DNA of 64,000 nucleotides from Metallyticus violacea (GCA_030762175.1 CM060846.1:239248012-239312011), one strand, 5' to 3'; counted from the first letter of the stretch, positions 22,632-33,286 are shown. Program-made: numbers and translations. The notes: generated from the letters alone by a model not told the origin.

Positions 22632-23231
22632 CTATTTGTTGTTATGACCAACATGTCCGGACATGTTTGTGACGTCGTCAGACCTGTTGTGACATGTTTC
22701 TCTGATGAGTTGTGCTTTTAGAAAATGCTCCATCTCCAGGAACACTCTAAATGTGGCACAACGAATGTATCTTGTATAATCGGTGAAATTCGTTTTCTCC
22801 CCTGCGTGATGCAAATAATTGGGATATGCAGCTATTTGATTATGTACTTCTATCTCGTCCTTCCGCTTGTGATAAATAATGTCGGTAATAATACGCTGTA
22901 GGCTTACTAGCGTGTCCCACTCCTCCAAGGTCAGTGATATGCAGCTTCCATCCATTTTGATGACCAGATTTAGTGCTCCAAATATACGTTTATAAACGAT
23001 GGATAGTCGTTTGCTCAACTGCCACTCTTTTAGATGAAAAGTCAAATCCTGTATTGCCGGTATCGTCTCAGCAAGTTTCTGCCACTCTGTCGAACCCAGG
23101 ACCACAGCACCGCGTTGTGCACCCATTGTCACCACGATGTTGTGCGGAGGTTTAGGTGAAAAGCCAACGGCAGCAAACTTGGACTGCTTGCTGTTCAAGA
23201 AGTAAATATCCGATAGAGGCCCCTGGTCCAT
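22632..23231 (-). CDS. PC4-like DNA-binding protein with two repeats (full copy)
   Basis: From the ATG at 23231 the frame encodes 199 aa starting MDQGPLSDIYFLN. Two similar segments, GAVVLGSTEWQKLAETIPAI and CISLTLEEWDTLVSLQRIIT, each have the (I/V)xLxxxEWxxL pattern of the C-terminal part of the transcriptional coactivator p15/PC4, a single-strand DNA-binding fold also found in viruses. A role in binding replication intermediates or in transcription is inferred. The inner boundary of the left terminal repeat (22986) cuts through the gene, so only its C-terminal half is repeated on the right. The last codons overlap the 20-bp palindromic site at 22649-22668. It lies downstream of protease in the same direction. 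Confidence 0.6.
   Translation of the reverse strand: MDQGPLSDIYFLNSKQSKFAAVGFSPKPPHNIVVTMGAQRGAVVLGSTEWQKLAETIPAIQDLTFHLKEWQLSKRLSIVYKRIFGALNLVIKMDGSCISLTLEEWDTLVSLQRIITDIIYHKRKDEIEVHNQIAAYPNYLHHAGEKTNFTDYTRYIRCATFRVFLEMEHFLKAQLIRETCHNRSDDVTNMSGHVGHNNK
22649..22668. promoter_or_regulatory. p53-family-like palindromic site (left arm)
   Basis: The 20 bases caacatgtccggacatgttt consist of two abutting decamers that fit RRRCWWGYYY in 19 of 20 positions. They overlap the 3' end of the PC4-like gene. The same site, inverted, is at 34078-34097. Function is unproven; part of the match is a simple acatgtccggacatgt palindrome. Confidence 0.35.
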
Positions 23232-23441
23232 GTCACTGAAAGCAAGAACATAACCTCTATAGCGTAATATTTTCACTAGCCACACGCGCACATACGATAA
23301 TGAATGCGACTTACCTGCCTGCCTTTCTCAGAGCAACTGGAGAAATTAACATCTCGGCGCGGCATGCGTTCTGAAAAAAAAAAAAAAAAAACCGGGGGGA
23401 AATTAGCAACATAAAAACGTGACGAGTGTTATATTGTCTAT
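23232..23441. other. Short intergenic stretch before the PC4-like gene
   Basis: Contains an A-run with ccgggg (23373-23398); no gene. Confidence 0.4.
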
Positions 23442-23945
23442 TCATGCAAAAGTGATACTAACCTTTAATGATATGTAGCTCTGATGTGCAGTTTGTGTGC
23501 ATCCGCCAAGACTGTAGGTTTTTTGAATGATGGCATCATTGTGATTAAAGTCGCTTATGCTGAATTTTGAAAAAAATTCCGGGCCTTGGAACCGGTGAGA
23601 TAGGTAAGCAACAACGTAATGACCACAGGTGATGCTGATATCGCCTTGCAACCTTCTAGCGTTGTGCGTCCATCTTGTACCGCAACAACGATTTAAAAAA
23701 TTTACAATATGCCCCGAAAAAGGTTCTAAACCATAGCTGTCAAAAAATTCCCCCCACCCGTCCTTTGCAACAAAGATATAGACCCAATGTTTCCCTGGTT
23801 TCGTGCTAGGATCGGTGTTAGCGACAATCGCTATGGGAAGCTGTCTATTATGCAAATTAACGAAAGGTAATTGATCACAGGCGTACACGCCTAAAAAGTG
23901 TGGTGTGCATTTAGACAGAAGCCGACGTATTTGCAACGTATTCAT
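23442..23945 (-). CDS. Polinton cysteine protease (adenain-like, PRO)
   Basis: A 167-aa intact frame from ATG 23945. The catalytic triad of the adenovirus-type maturation protease (C5/Ulp1 fold) is visible: His53 in GKHWVYIF, Asp69 in FFDSYG, the oxyanion Gln100 in RRLQG and Cys107 in TCGHYVVAYL. In Polintons and related viruses this enzyme cleaves capsid proteins during maturation. Its start overlaps the stop of the major capsid gene by 4 bp (ATGA), which implies co-transcription. All active-site residues are present, although neighbouring capsid and polymerase genes are broken. Confidence 0.93.
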   Translation of the reverse strand: MNTLQIRRLLSKCTPHFLGVYACDQLPFVNLHNRQLPIAIVANTDPSTKPGKHWVYIFVAKDGWGEFFDSYGLEPFSGHIVNFLNRCCGTRWTHNARRLQGDISITCGHYVVAYLSHRFQGPEFFSKFSISDFNHNDAIIQKTYSLGGCTQTAHQSYISLKVSITFA

Positions 23946-25527
23946 GATACAAAAATGGTCCTGTTAGCGTCGATTTCTATAGTGCGATGTACTTCAGACA
24001 GCACTAGCAGATTGACAGGTTCTGGAGTTTGATCCTTAAAACCTATATTTATAGACACGGTGCCGTGCCGTTGCCCCGAAATGTAAGACTCGTTAGCACT
24101 CATATCTGCCGTTAGATCAAATACCATAATGGTATAACCGTGTGAATATTGATGTCTTGAAATTGAATGCCCTTCGTCCTTAAAGTGTATCCCGAGGCCG
24201 TCCTGTAGAGTTTGAAAATATTGGAGAAAATGACCGGCGTCAAAATCGGGTTATAGGGGTTGTGAGGGAAAAGGCTGCCCATTTACATACAGTTGAAAAG
24301 AGTTCATTTTAAAGTGTTGCAAATTGTATGGGTTTTTGTTAATATTGCCGTTGTATGCCTGGTCGGCAACCATGGCCATAACCACTCTTCTGGGTATTTG
24401 ACCTATGAAAACGTCATTGAAAGTCATGCTACTAACCCCCTTTGGAATGTTGAGAGCGTGAAACCCCACATCTTTGAGATGGTACTTTGCATTACTCTTT
24501 GCTAACACTGCCTGAGGAACCGCCACGGGTGGCCGAGGTCGTTAAGGCACGGACTCGTGAGCGGGAGGTCTGCGGTTCGAATCCCGCCAGGACCGTCCTC
24601 CCTGACTGGGGTTTTTTCCAGGTTTTCCTCAGTCTTCATAACTGGCAAATGCCGGGGAGGTACCTAAACTTAGGCCTGGAACGCTTCCTTCCTTAAAAAA
24701 AAATAAATCCTTTCCCAATTAATCATTTCATCTCATGCATCATCAGTGTCCACCGCCTGTGGTGCCTCAGTAGTAAAAACGGGCGTTAAACACTACTCAA
24801 AAAAAAAAAAAACTGCCTGAGGAGCAAGCTTGATGGTAGGCGACGGTCTCACAGCTTTCAAAATAAGTCTAGCAGACTGAATCTCGGTGTAGGCTTTAAA
24901 GTCTTTTATGTCAGAAAAGAAATGAAAATTTGGCGAAGAGGGCGAGAGTTTAATGGTGACGCTTACATTGTTCAAGAGCAGATTTTCCTGATTAAAGAGT
25001 GCATTGGAAAGATTTCCCATTAGCTGCACAACTTTGCTTCCTTTGGTATACTCGCCACGCCACTTGATTCCATCGTTTGTTGCATATGTATTCCCCGTGT
25101 CCTTTTTCCAGAGCGTGGACTCTAGTCTGCTGTTCATGACGTCCTCCGAATAATTGAGCAGGGTCTCAATGTATGTTCTATAGGGGTAACCTGGTTGAGG
25201 CATGGAAACGGTGACATTGTTGAGTGACACTTCTACCTGTTGAAACAACGAATTTAGAGTATTGTTTACAAAGGTCACCTGTTTGTCCTCTATCAAGTCA
25301 TTTCCTCCGTCATCGACTATTCGCACGAACAGCTCTAGTACTACATAGGTTATGTCGTGGTAATCGTCTGCATTGCCAGAGTAATGAAATGTTATGGGAG
25401 AATTTCTCATGAGTGTATTTTGAGGGTTTAGAGATATGTAGCGGTACTCTTCCACGTTCATTTGAACGGGCAAGTCTTTGAAGACGTCTAGCTCCGAACT
25501 CATGTGCACCAGCGATACGTCAGACAT
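23942..25527 (-). pseudogene. Major capsid protein (double jelly-roll, MCP), interrupted by a SINE and a stop
   Basis: ATG at 25527 opens an N-terminal part of about 235 codons (MSDVSLVHMSSELDVFKDLP), including the PITFHYSGNADDYHDI-type first strand that marks Polinton major capsid proteins. The C-terminal part ends with MVFDLTADMSANESY and the segment TIEIDANRTIFV before the stop at 23942, again typical of the family. The gene is split at 24519-24823 by a SINE with a 12-bp target duplication. It also carries an in-frame TAA at 24251-24253; the frame beyond this stop is otherwise open. The protein would form the hexon-like shell. Upstream is the pVI/pX-like gene, downstream the protease. Confidence 0.9.
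24519..24811 (+). mobile_element. tRNA-derived SINE (copy 3) inserted in the Polinton capsid gene
   Basis: It carries the A box (gggtggccgaggtcgttaag), B box (ggttcgaatcccgcc), the family body and a poly(A) end. The 12-bp actgcctgagga lies before (24507-24518) and after (24812-24823) as a target duplication. It lies antisense to the capsid gene and is younger than the Polinton. Confidence 0.95.
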
Positions 25528-25614
25528 TATGAAAACACGTCTGTCACCTTTCTACCACGGCGTTTAGTCTTAGACTGAGTGTTTATTGACCCTTTCGCGC
25601 GCTTTAATAGGCCA

Positions 25615-25941
25615 CTACCTATCATAGTCTATCTTTACGTCAGCTTTCCTCTTCAAATTATTTCCCGCCTCCTTCAGTCTAGTTTTTAACGACTCCTTTG
25701 GGGAAACACCCGAACTTGCAACATCTACAAGCACATTAGCACCCATTTTCAGCGCCTCTTTACCGACAGCTTTCACACCGCTCTTGAAAAACGGCAGCAC
25801 CGTTCTGAAAAGTCCGCCGAGAGCAGAGAACAAGCCGCTACCTTTCTGATAACGTTTTCCCCTATACAGGAGAAAATCGCGATTGTCTAAAGCTCCTCCA
25901 GCCTGATTTAGGTAATATCTGGTGACAGTGTTCAACTCCAT
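25615..25941 (-). CDS. Polinton pVI/pX-like small membrane-active or core protein
   Basis: A 108-aa intact frame from ATG 25941, overlapping the end of the penton gene by 10 bp. A middle amphipathic stretch, GSGLFSALGGLFRTVLPFFK, is followed by an Ala/Gly/Lys segment (AVGKEALKMGANVLVDVASS) and a strongly basic C-terminus (KTRLKEAGNNLKRKADVKI). Genes of this look and position in Polintons and adintoviruses have been compared with adenovirus minor proteins such as pVI and pX, which help membrane penetration or DNA condensation. The assignment rests on composition and position. Confidence 0.6.
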   Translation of the reverse strand: MELNTVTRYYLNQAGGALDNRDFLLYRGKRYQKGSGLFSALGGLFRTVLPFFKSGVKAVGKEALKMGANVLVDVASSGVSPKESLKTRLKEAGNNLKRKADVKIDYDR

Positions 25942-26899
25942 TTCGGGCGAAATGTTAAAACTATAGTGGATGAAAGACCGTCTACAAATGGCAAGAAATC
26001 ACCGTAACCGTTCCTTAAAACTATATTTACGCTTTTAAAGTCTTGCTGCATCAAAGGTACCCAGTTAAGTGGAGTGAAAGACTTTTCAATAGTCATACGT
26101 GTATTGTCACGTTTTTCATACTCTACAGAAACGCTTTTAATAACCTGTACAAACGTGTTGCCCACCACTTGTGGTACTATCAGACTTGCAGTAAATGAAC
26201 ATCTCGTAAGGGAAACTCATGTATGGATCTACAGTATGTATACCAACTTCCTGTTCTACCACGTTTTTATATGGTTCGAACCCCATCATCTTGGCTTATA
26301 CACCAACGTGTGTATAAGCTTCTTTTGCGTGTCTGACGGTTTAGGAACGATCGATGGGGTTGACTTAGGAGTTGATTGCTTAGTCGGAGGATTTATTTTA
26401 TTCTGAACATTTGTTTTCAATGTTTGGTTCGATACACATCTCCTGGTTCTGGAAGGTGTGGCATTTTCTACATAACCTACATATTTGCTGGTGGGAATAT
26501 GACTGGCATGTGTGACTTTAATGTTAACGCCGGCAATATTTTTCCCCTCGTTGTAAATGAAGAAGTCTTCGACCTGTAAATTTTCGCGTATAACAGAGTT
26601 AACGGCGTGTACCAAGTCTTTAGAGTTGTGTACAATACCATGGGGCAATTGTAAGTTAAATTTTGAATGTGTCACCGATTCGGTCATATTATACATGGTT
26701 CCAATAATTTTATTATCGTGATTTGTTACGTTATAGAATTTTACGGGGTACCTAGCTTTTGCAGTGCTACCTCCCATTCTCCTTGCAACACTATTCTCTT
26801 CGGCAAGATGTTTGAAAATCTGGAAGTTGTATTGTCATTGAAATGGTCCATAGAGGCATTACTCACGAGAGTGAGAGAAAAAAGTTTTGTTCTAATCAT
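25932..26899 (-). pseudogene. Penton / minor capsid protein (single jelly-roll), frameshifted
   Basis: Start at ATG 26899 (MIRTKLFSLTLVSNASMDHF), which overlaps the integrase stop as ATGA. The N-terminus with FNDNTTSRFSNILPKRIVLQ and GEWEVAL is the conserved beginning of Polinton penton proteins. The C-terminus has PLMQQDFKSVNIVLRNGYGD and ends TIVLTFRPKWS. The frame changes near 26765, near 26285 and near 26190, so at least three lesions break the gene. The protein would occupy the vertices of the capsid. Confidence 0.85.
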
Positions 26900-27949
26900 A
26901 TGGAATTGATAGATGAAGCCAGGACCCAAGAGTTAAACTTGTTTGGATAACCTTTCCACTTAACAAGTAATTGCTTATTGCGACCGCGACCTTTAGTATC
27001 GAGTATTTTGTCTATTTTAAATGATTTCGGGAGAGCAACCTTTTGTATCTCCTCGGAGTAGAAGATGGCGTCTATGGCTTCACCGCCCAAGTCCTTTAAT
27101 TTATACACGACGGGGTCGCCGTGTACCACCTTGTCAATCTGAAAAATTTCGTCTGTCCAGTTTTGCTCGTAACCCTTGCCAAACTTCATTTTCTGTTTGA
27201 TATGCGAACGTGATCTCCGACGTTAAATTTAATTTTACTTGGCTTGACTGCGCTCTGACCGTAAAGATTTTCGTATACCTGTAAAATGTTGCGTTCATCG
27301 ACATCCTTTGGAGCCATCTTTATTGACCTGTGAAATGAACTATTGTACAAGTTTACAAGGGCGGGAAGACAATCTAAGTATCTATAAGTGTTTTTATGGG
27401 TGAAATATTTCCACATTTTCGTCTTTAAGGTTCTATTGAAACGCTCTACAACGCTGACTTTGACATTGTTTTTTGTTGTGTAATACTTTACACCATTATT
27501 GGTTAAAAATGTTTGGAAAGTTTTGTTGGTGAACTCGGTTCCTTTATCTGTTTGCAACACCTTGGGCCTGCGATGTGAGAATATAGTTTTAAATGCATGT
27601 GTAATTTCCGTCCCTGCTTTAGATTTTAACGGTATAGCCCAAGCATATTTGGAGAAAACATCGATCACCGTCAAGATGTAAATAAAAGGTGCGTTGTATT
27701 TTTCACGTTCGTCATTACATTCAGATAAGCCTCCCAAAGGTCGTCCATGTTGGTCACGTGATAGTTTCTGGTGGAAAATCTTTTCCTTATTGGTCTGTGA
27801 AATGTATAACTATCCTGCGTTTGAAGAAAGGACTCGATCTTTGATTTTGGTGTGCCTGTGGCCTTGCGAAGTTTCTCTGCTGTACCAAAACCTGCATAAT
27901 GTTCTGGATTGAAATAAATTTTCTTCAACGCGTTCATAGTTGTTCCCAC
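26896..27949 (-). pseudogene. Polinton integrase (DDE, chromodomain), frameshifted
   Basis: Three consecutive frames make up one integrase. An N-terminal part has KKIYFNPEHYAGFGTAEKL. The catalytic core has Asp in TVIDVFSKYAW, Asp in LQTDKGTEF and Glu in VVERFNRTLK, with DD35E spacing. A C-terminal SH3-like region (FNVGDHVRIS) leads to a chromodomain-like end (KIDKILDTKGRGRNKQLLVK, WKGYPNKFNSWV). Frameshifts lie near 27735 and at 27188. The enzyme would insert the linear element and create the 6-bp duplication seen at its ends. All three catalytic acidic residues survive, but the protein is split. Confidence 0.92.
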
Positions 27950-28271
27950 ACTTGTTTGCGAAGGTTATAGGACTTTCGACTCTTTTTTTTTTTTTTTTAA
28001 CCTTTACAGGTTCCTCCTTCTTTACTTCAAACACGTCTTCTTCTTCTTCTTCTTCTTCTGATTCGAGGTATGGTTCTCTCACTTGTGACATAAGATCGAG
28101 ATAGTTCCCCAACTTATATTTTATCAACCGGCATTTCTCGGGGGCTGCCAATTGTGTACGGTGCACTTTATTCATTTCTCTGATGAGTTGTTTAAGTGAT
28201 TTGTCTACGAGATGAAGCTTTTCGACAGTTTTAGGTTGTGAAGCTACTATAATTTGCTTACCGTACTTCAT
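27950..28271 (-). CDS. Polinton acidic/basic coiled-coil-like protein, unknown function
   Basis: ATG at 28271 overlaps the preceding stop (ATGA). The frame starts MKYGKQIIVASQPKTVEKLH, runs through charged helical sequence, then a Glu run (EEEEEEE) and a Lys run (KVKKKKK) encoded by a long homopolymer (T16 on the plus strand near 27985-28000). The frame continues out of phase into the integrase gene, so the homopolymer has probably slipped and the true C-terminus is uncertain. A gene in this position with a short basic-acidic product is usual in Polintons. Function unknown. Confidence 0.5.
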
Positions 28272-28612
28272 TTTGACAAGAGTGCACTGCCCAGCGAAGC
28301 CAATGTCGGAAGTAGAAAAGCAGGTAAAAAGCCTCCTCTCTGCACAAGATTTTTTTTCTTGTTCTTTAAGGAAAGTCGTTTGTTTAACTTTCTCCAGCAA
28401 GTTTTGTGTTTCTTTAAACGCTTCAAGCAATTTACAGGCAAATTGACATGCCCTCTGCACACGTTGAGTATACACTGTGAAATGGCTTTTATTAGCTCGG
28501 GGCTAGCGCTTTTTAACAGTTTCTGACTCAAAGAGGGCTTGGCTTTGGCAAGTACTGTCATGTTTGCGTGCTGTCTCGCAATCAGCGGGCTACTCAACCT
28601 GGCAATGCTCAT
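28268..28612 (-). CDS. Polinton conserved small basic protein with Gly/hydrophobic tail
   Basis: A 114-aa intact frame from ATG 28612 (MSIARLSSPLIARQHANMTV). An alternative start at the second Met gives MTVLAKAKPSLSQKLLKSAS. The middle is a helical region ending in a Lys/Arg-rich block (RLKKHKTCWRKLNKRLSLKN) and the C-terminus is QRGGFLPAFLLPTLASLGSA, a hydrophobic Gly/Pro tail. Proteins with a lysine-rich block followed by GGFLPxLL are recurrent in Polinton-like elements. A membrane-active or structural role is inferred. Frame intact despite the broken neighbours. Confidence 0.65.
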   Translation of the reverse strand: MSIARLSSPLIARQHANMTVLAKAKPSLSQKLLKSASPELIKAISQCILNVCRGHVNLPVNCLKRLKKHKTCWRKLNKRLSLKNKKKNLVQRGGFLPAFLLPTLASLGSALLSK

Positions 28613-28772
28613 CCTGAATGTACTTATGTTAAAATGACTGTAGTGTGCTGATTGTTCGCCTATTTAAGGGGCATCGAAAACCTTCAGAATGCGGTCAACA
28701 ATTGGGTATGAAATAAGAAGACGTTTTACCCGGAAGGACGCCGATTCGATACCTGAATTAATTTGGCGTGTA

Positions 28773-29318
28773 CTAAGTGCAATCCAACACTAGATAACCG
28801 TGGGGGTTTTCGGTAGCCTTTTCAAATGCTTCTAGCAGAAACCTAGAGTTCTTTGGTTCGATCTGTGGACAAAGCCTGTCAATTTGCATTTTATCTCTAT
28901 TGTTTTTAAACACGACAATGTATTTTGCATTCAGAGATATAGTTCGAAACTTCTTTCCTTGTGGAAACACGTTTTGGAGTATGTAAATAATTCTGAAATG
29001 TTTGTGATACGAGTCTCTGGTGAAAAAATTTGGCACGTTCAACCCGTACGACTCATACATAAGGTCGTCCAGAATAACCAGATCTCCTTCGTTCACAGTC
29101 TCCAAATCTGGTATGCCTGCGTGGGTCGCGAAGAACGGATTTGGTTTAGGAGAATATTCTGCTGGATGACACCACAACACTTTTCTCAAAGGCCTGTCAA
29201 ACATTTCACCTGCATTACCAATTAAGTTTTTAACAAATGTTGATTTACCACACCGCGAAGGACCTGCAATTAGCATGGTACGTGGAAAACTAAATTTAAA
29301 GTGTTGGTTTGCACACAT
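28773..29318 (-). CDS. FtsK/HerA-type genome packaging ATPase (A32-like)
   Basis: ATG at 29318 opens a 181-codon frame. The Walker A motif GPSRCGKST is at residues 19-27, and the Walker B motif VILDD at 81-85 precedes a sensor region (RIIYILQNVFPQGKKFRTIS). This is the DNA-packaging ATPase of Polintons and poxvirus A32 relatives, which pumps DNA into capsids. It begins 24 bp after the PolB stop. The frame ends at HGYLVLDCT; two stops further on, the same frame still gives a basic/hydrophobic tail that looks conserved, so the C-terminus may be truncated by recent nonsense changes. Confidence 0.9.
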   Translation of the reverse strand: MCANQHFKFSFPRTMLIAGPSRCGKSTFVKNLIGNAGEMFDRPLRKVLWCHPAEYSPKPNPFFATHAGIPDLETVNEGDLVILDDLMYESYGLNVPNFFTRDSYHKHFRIIYILQNVFPQGKKFRTISLNAKYIVVFKNNRDKMQIDRLCPQIEPKNSRFLLEAFEKATENPHGYLVLDCT

Positions 29319-29342
29319 TTGGGGCGACTGTCGTAAAAGTGC

Positions 29343-32300
29343 TTAATTACGTCTTCTTTTATACCCGTACGGGTAGGAATTAAAGTTTTCACTTTGTACT
29401 CGCTTGTTAACCACCATTCTATAGGTTTTCTTTGAAGCCTCGGTTACTATAGAACCTAGAAATTTCCTAGATATCTGAGTGCCTTCAAGTACTACCGACA
29501 TTGCATTTTCCCTCAGTGCTGTGTTGATGATTACGTTCGAGTTTACCTTCTTCAAATTCCCCGAGTAGAGGGTGATGCCTTTAATTTTACAGACAGAGTG
29601 CGTCTTTTCCCCACACCTGACTTCTATGGTGTAGCTTTTTGGGCCTGTAGACGCAAATCTGGAAATATATGCACCTGCTCCGTACTTTTCCAGTTCATCT
29701 GTCATACAGCCCAAAAATGGTCCTGTGGGAAGCATCCATTCCCCCGGCCTGTACGTGGCTATAACAGAATCAGTGTCGAAATAACACACTCTCTCGCCCA
29801 ATGTCCTAAGATAGGAATAGAGCTCTAATCTAGCATGGGCAGTTGTGTATGCAGCTAAGACCGTGTTGATGGTGTGATTCAATTTAGAATTCTGTTCACA
29901 GTGCCTCCATACCACGTACAGCATCTCCTCTGTAGGGAACAGGTAAGACTGTACCTCTACACCTGGGTCGTTCAGTAGGTCTATGAACCTTGAATAATCT
30001 TTCACAAGCTCACACGTGGATAAGTTATCTCGTTGGCCATATTTCCCCCAAAAGGAAACTCGCCAACTCGCGCCTGCCAGGATTGATTTCGATGGCGTCT
30101 TTGTCCAGTGCCACGCCTTCTTTTTCCAAATATTGCGCGATACACTCATTTTTGTCGCAGTCTTTGGGCCAACCGGAGGCTTCGGTTTTAATTTTCAGAA
30201 ACTGGTTCATATAGTCCTGAAAAAGCCCCTTTTCGCCAGTGGAAGGGTTGTAGCGTACCATTTCGTACTCCCATATTTCATATACATGAATCATCCTATA
30301 GCCTTCCTCTAATGCGACTTTAATTTCGTCCACTACCCTGGTGCCTGTCATACATCTTTAATTCTCTGTATGCCTGCACTCTGTCTGGTTCACCATCTCA
30401 GCGCATTTTCGGCACAGCGGAAACATAAGCTTGCCGTTAATGCGCGATGGCAGAACTGGGTGGTACAGTCTTTCCGGGGGAAGAATTTTACATTTCACAA
30501 TGCCACCCTCAACATCGTTCAAATGGGACATTTATCAACATGAATCTTCGGATGTCCCACGGGGTAGACTTTTGCCTTATTGACAAACGGGTACAAACTG
30601 CACACGTCGTAATAAAACATTTTCATGTCTCCAGAGGCCTCGCAGTAGGTTTTCGTACAATTTGTACGCCCACCGAAGAAGGCATCTCGCGGGTTGAGAG
30701 GTTCAGGGTAGGGAAAACTCTTGACAAAATCTGCCAAAACCCCATCAGCCTTAATCGTGGCATTAAACTCACATTCCCACATCTCGGTCACGTGGTAGCC
30801 TGCATCTTTCATCATCTTCGTGACCCTTACGGTGTCCTCATATCTGGAGCCCATGGTTTCGTTACCCGTGTTGTATAACTTAGAATTTCTATTCGGGTAA
30901 CAACGTGTGCAACCGTGGTAGAAGCATCCGTGAAACAAATAGACACATTTGTCTCTGCACCGTCCACTTTATGTCCTAAAATTTTAATTTCCCGGCACCA
31001 ATAAGCATGCTGTATGCTGGTTGATTGTTGCTGTTCCAACCATGACAACCAGATGCATGCTATTCGCGATTGCTTATCAGCTAAGCGGTACCCACCTCCA
31101 GGAATAAGTGGAATTTTATTTCTTGGCATGAACCGTTTCCTGTAAACATTCATACATGCATGAGCTATGCTGACGCATTCTCTAAACGGGTCAATGCCGT
31201 TCTCGTCAATAAATTGTCTCCTAAATTTAGAAACACCCTGACTCAGGAGAAATACGTCGGTTTTGCGTATGATACCATTTCATTTTTCATGTCAAAGACA
31301 TAATTTGAGGACACCATTTCATCATGCCACTTCTCGAAGTTTTCGCGGTCGCTTACACTCATACCGTCAGGACAGTAATATTTCTGCTCCGGTACAGGAC
31401 CGACATACCTTTCATTTTCCTTTGTGTTAAACAGGTAGGGAAAGTAACCTTTGCATTCGGGAAGTTAAAAGGTCCTTTAAAAGCGAGACAGTGGCATAGG
31501 AATGAAATTCAAAGAGTCTAAAAATGTCACACTCTTATACTTCATTCTGTATATTTTGCTTCCGTTCATGATGAGCTCCGGGTCCCAATTTAGGTTGTCC
31601 ACCATGTGCTTTAGCAGAAATTGCCCATCATAGGACCTCAGGTTCTGCGCAAGCACGATAATGTCCCGAGACTCGAATCCCGGTTGTGTAATGTGTTCAA
31701 ACAATTGTTTTTCATTCAGGCTCCTTGTCAAACACCTGTTCTTTAACACCACACCGCGTACAATATGCCATCTTGTGAGGTTCGTCAATGCATAATACAC
31801 AGCTTTTGTACATCACACATAGATTTGCAACATGTTCAAACACGCCCTTGGAATAAGGAGTGTTCTGAGTACACTCAAAATCTATGAACATGAATATGAA
31901 ATTATTTCGCATATTGGGCGAATTATACGGTTGAATGTAGCACTGGTGGTTAGCATTCACGTGAATTTTACAGGTGCTACAAAAAGTCTCCCCGCACTGG
32001 TGAGGAGTTTTTCTACACCTCTTCTTCACAAGTTTGTCGCAAATCGGACAGGCTTTTTCAACGTCACACACTGACATTTTTTGGGGGTAATAGTTTCCCT
32101 TAATCAAGTGATTATTAAAGCAGGTCTGCCCGTTGAAATCGCGATGACGTGCGTCACATCTCATGTACCTATCAAACGTGGGTGGGAACCTCTGACGACA
32201 TTTTGCACAATTGTGTTCGCACCTGTGAGTTTCTTTTATATTTGCTGAGGGAAAATTGCACTGTCGACAATACCATTTACATTTGAATGCCCCGTGCAGG

Positions 32301-33286
32301 TTTACATTAGCGTTATAATGGCTGTCGTGGAGAATTATGTCGATGTGTTTATCGGAGTTATTTCTTGACTTGTAGAGGACGTTTTTCCCACTATAGTCAC
32401 CAAAAAACTTATGGCGTAATGCTTTAGCGCCATCTCGAAGAGTTTCACGTCTTCAAGCGTAAACGGCCCATTAGTTTTGCCTATTTTCTCACACAACTCT
32501 ACAGCCCTTAGTTTTTGATGAAATTCCCGCCTTCTGATCATATCATAATTTATGTCCCCGTCAATTTTGGATTTTGACACTGCGATGGCTCTAGCTAGAC
32601 AAAGCTGGTCATTGTTCGTTATCTCAATGATGCCTTTGATTTTACTACAGTCGTCGCAGTGTTTGTAGCATGAACCTGATACTTCATTTGTCCAAACACA
32701 CGAAATTTTGAGTGGCCCCCCTAACAAAAATTCTTTATCACTCTGCATTACTTTCTCCAATGAATTCAATATGAATTCGGGATTCACTTGGTCGAACCTA
32801 CGGACACTCATATTAAAGGGCCTCTCGGGATGTTTGGTATCATGAATCGTGATTCCCATGAAACCTGGCTGGTTCTTTAGCAGATTGTCGTTAACAAACG
32901 ATACATAATCTTTAAAAACCCTAGCAACCCATTGGTTAGAATCTGCATCTTTGGGTGCAGAACTAACCATAATTCCAGTCTCGGCATACCCCGAGTAAAA
33001 CTTTTTAACCGATCTCTCTTTATGCCCTGTAATTTCAAAAGTAGGCTGCAAGGCAACACTCATGTGGTTCATCGCCAGCAGCAGCATCGTTGTCTCCCCC
33101 ATGAGTTATCTCACGCTCGTTGTTATTTCTCCTGGCAGAAGAAGAAGAAGCAGCATAGTTTATTGCGGGAATGAAGCCTTCGATTAGTTCCACCTCTTCC
33201 CCGTTGTCCTTTCTGTTGAGGCTAAGCTTTGTCATTGTGACAAGTAACCGGTCGTCGGAATTGTTCGGTCTTTTTATACACCCCAT
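29343..33286 (-). pseudogene. Protein-primed family B DNA polymerase (pPolB), multiply frameshifted
   Basis: About 1,300 codons from ATG 33286 to the TAA at 29343. In order: an N-terminal region (SVRRFDQVNPEFILNSLEKV), a cysteine-rich stretch (about 32290-31980), exonuclease motif Exo I in MFIDFECTQN, Exo II in NLRSYDGQFLL, polymerase motif A as DVCSLYPFVN, motif B remnant as FWGKYGQRDN, motif C as VCYFDTDSVI, and the thumb KGITLYSG. Frame changes occur near 33080, 32385, 31740, within 31160-31480, near 30520 and 30060, with a TAA near 30360. The enzyme would replicate the linear element from a terminal-protein primer. This copy cannot encode it. Confidence 0.93.

Larger units (their letters stand above)
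20166..22986 (+). repeat. Left terminal inverted repeat of the Polinton (2.8 kb)
   Basis: Reverse-complementary to 33760-36708 throughout with mostly isolated substitutions. Inner edge is fixed at 22986, where ccaaatata stops matching. From tip inward it holds a gattaatcc-rich tip, four atggcgcc motifs (20392-20535), an 80-bp tandem duplication (about 20839-21000), and two shared genes. Its inner end lies inside the PC4-like gene, which explains the truncated second copy of that gene on the right. Confidence 0.93.

Noticed and set aside
24487..24696. Open frame with a plausible-looking protein on the plus strand
   Set aside because: It lies wholly in the tRNA-derived SINE and is repeated with the SINE.
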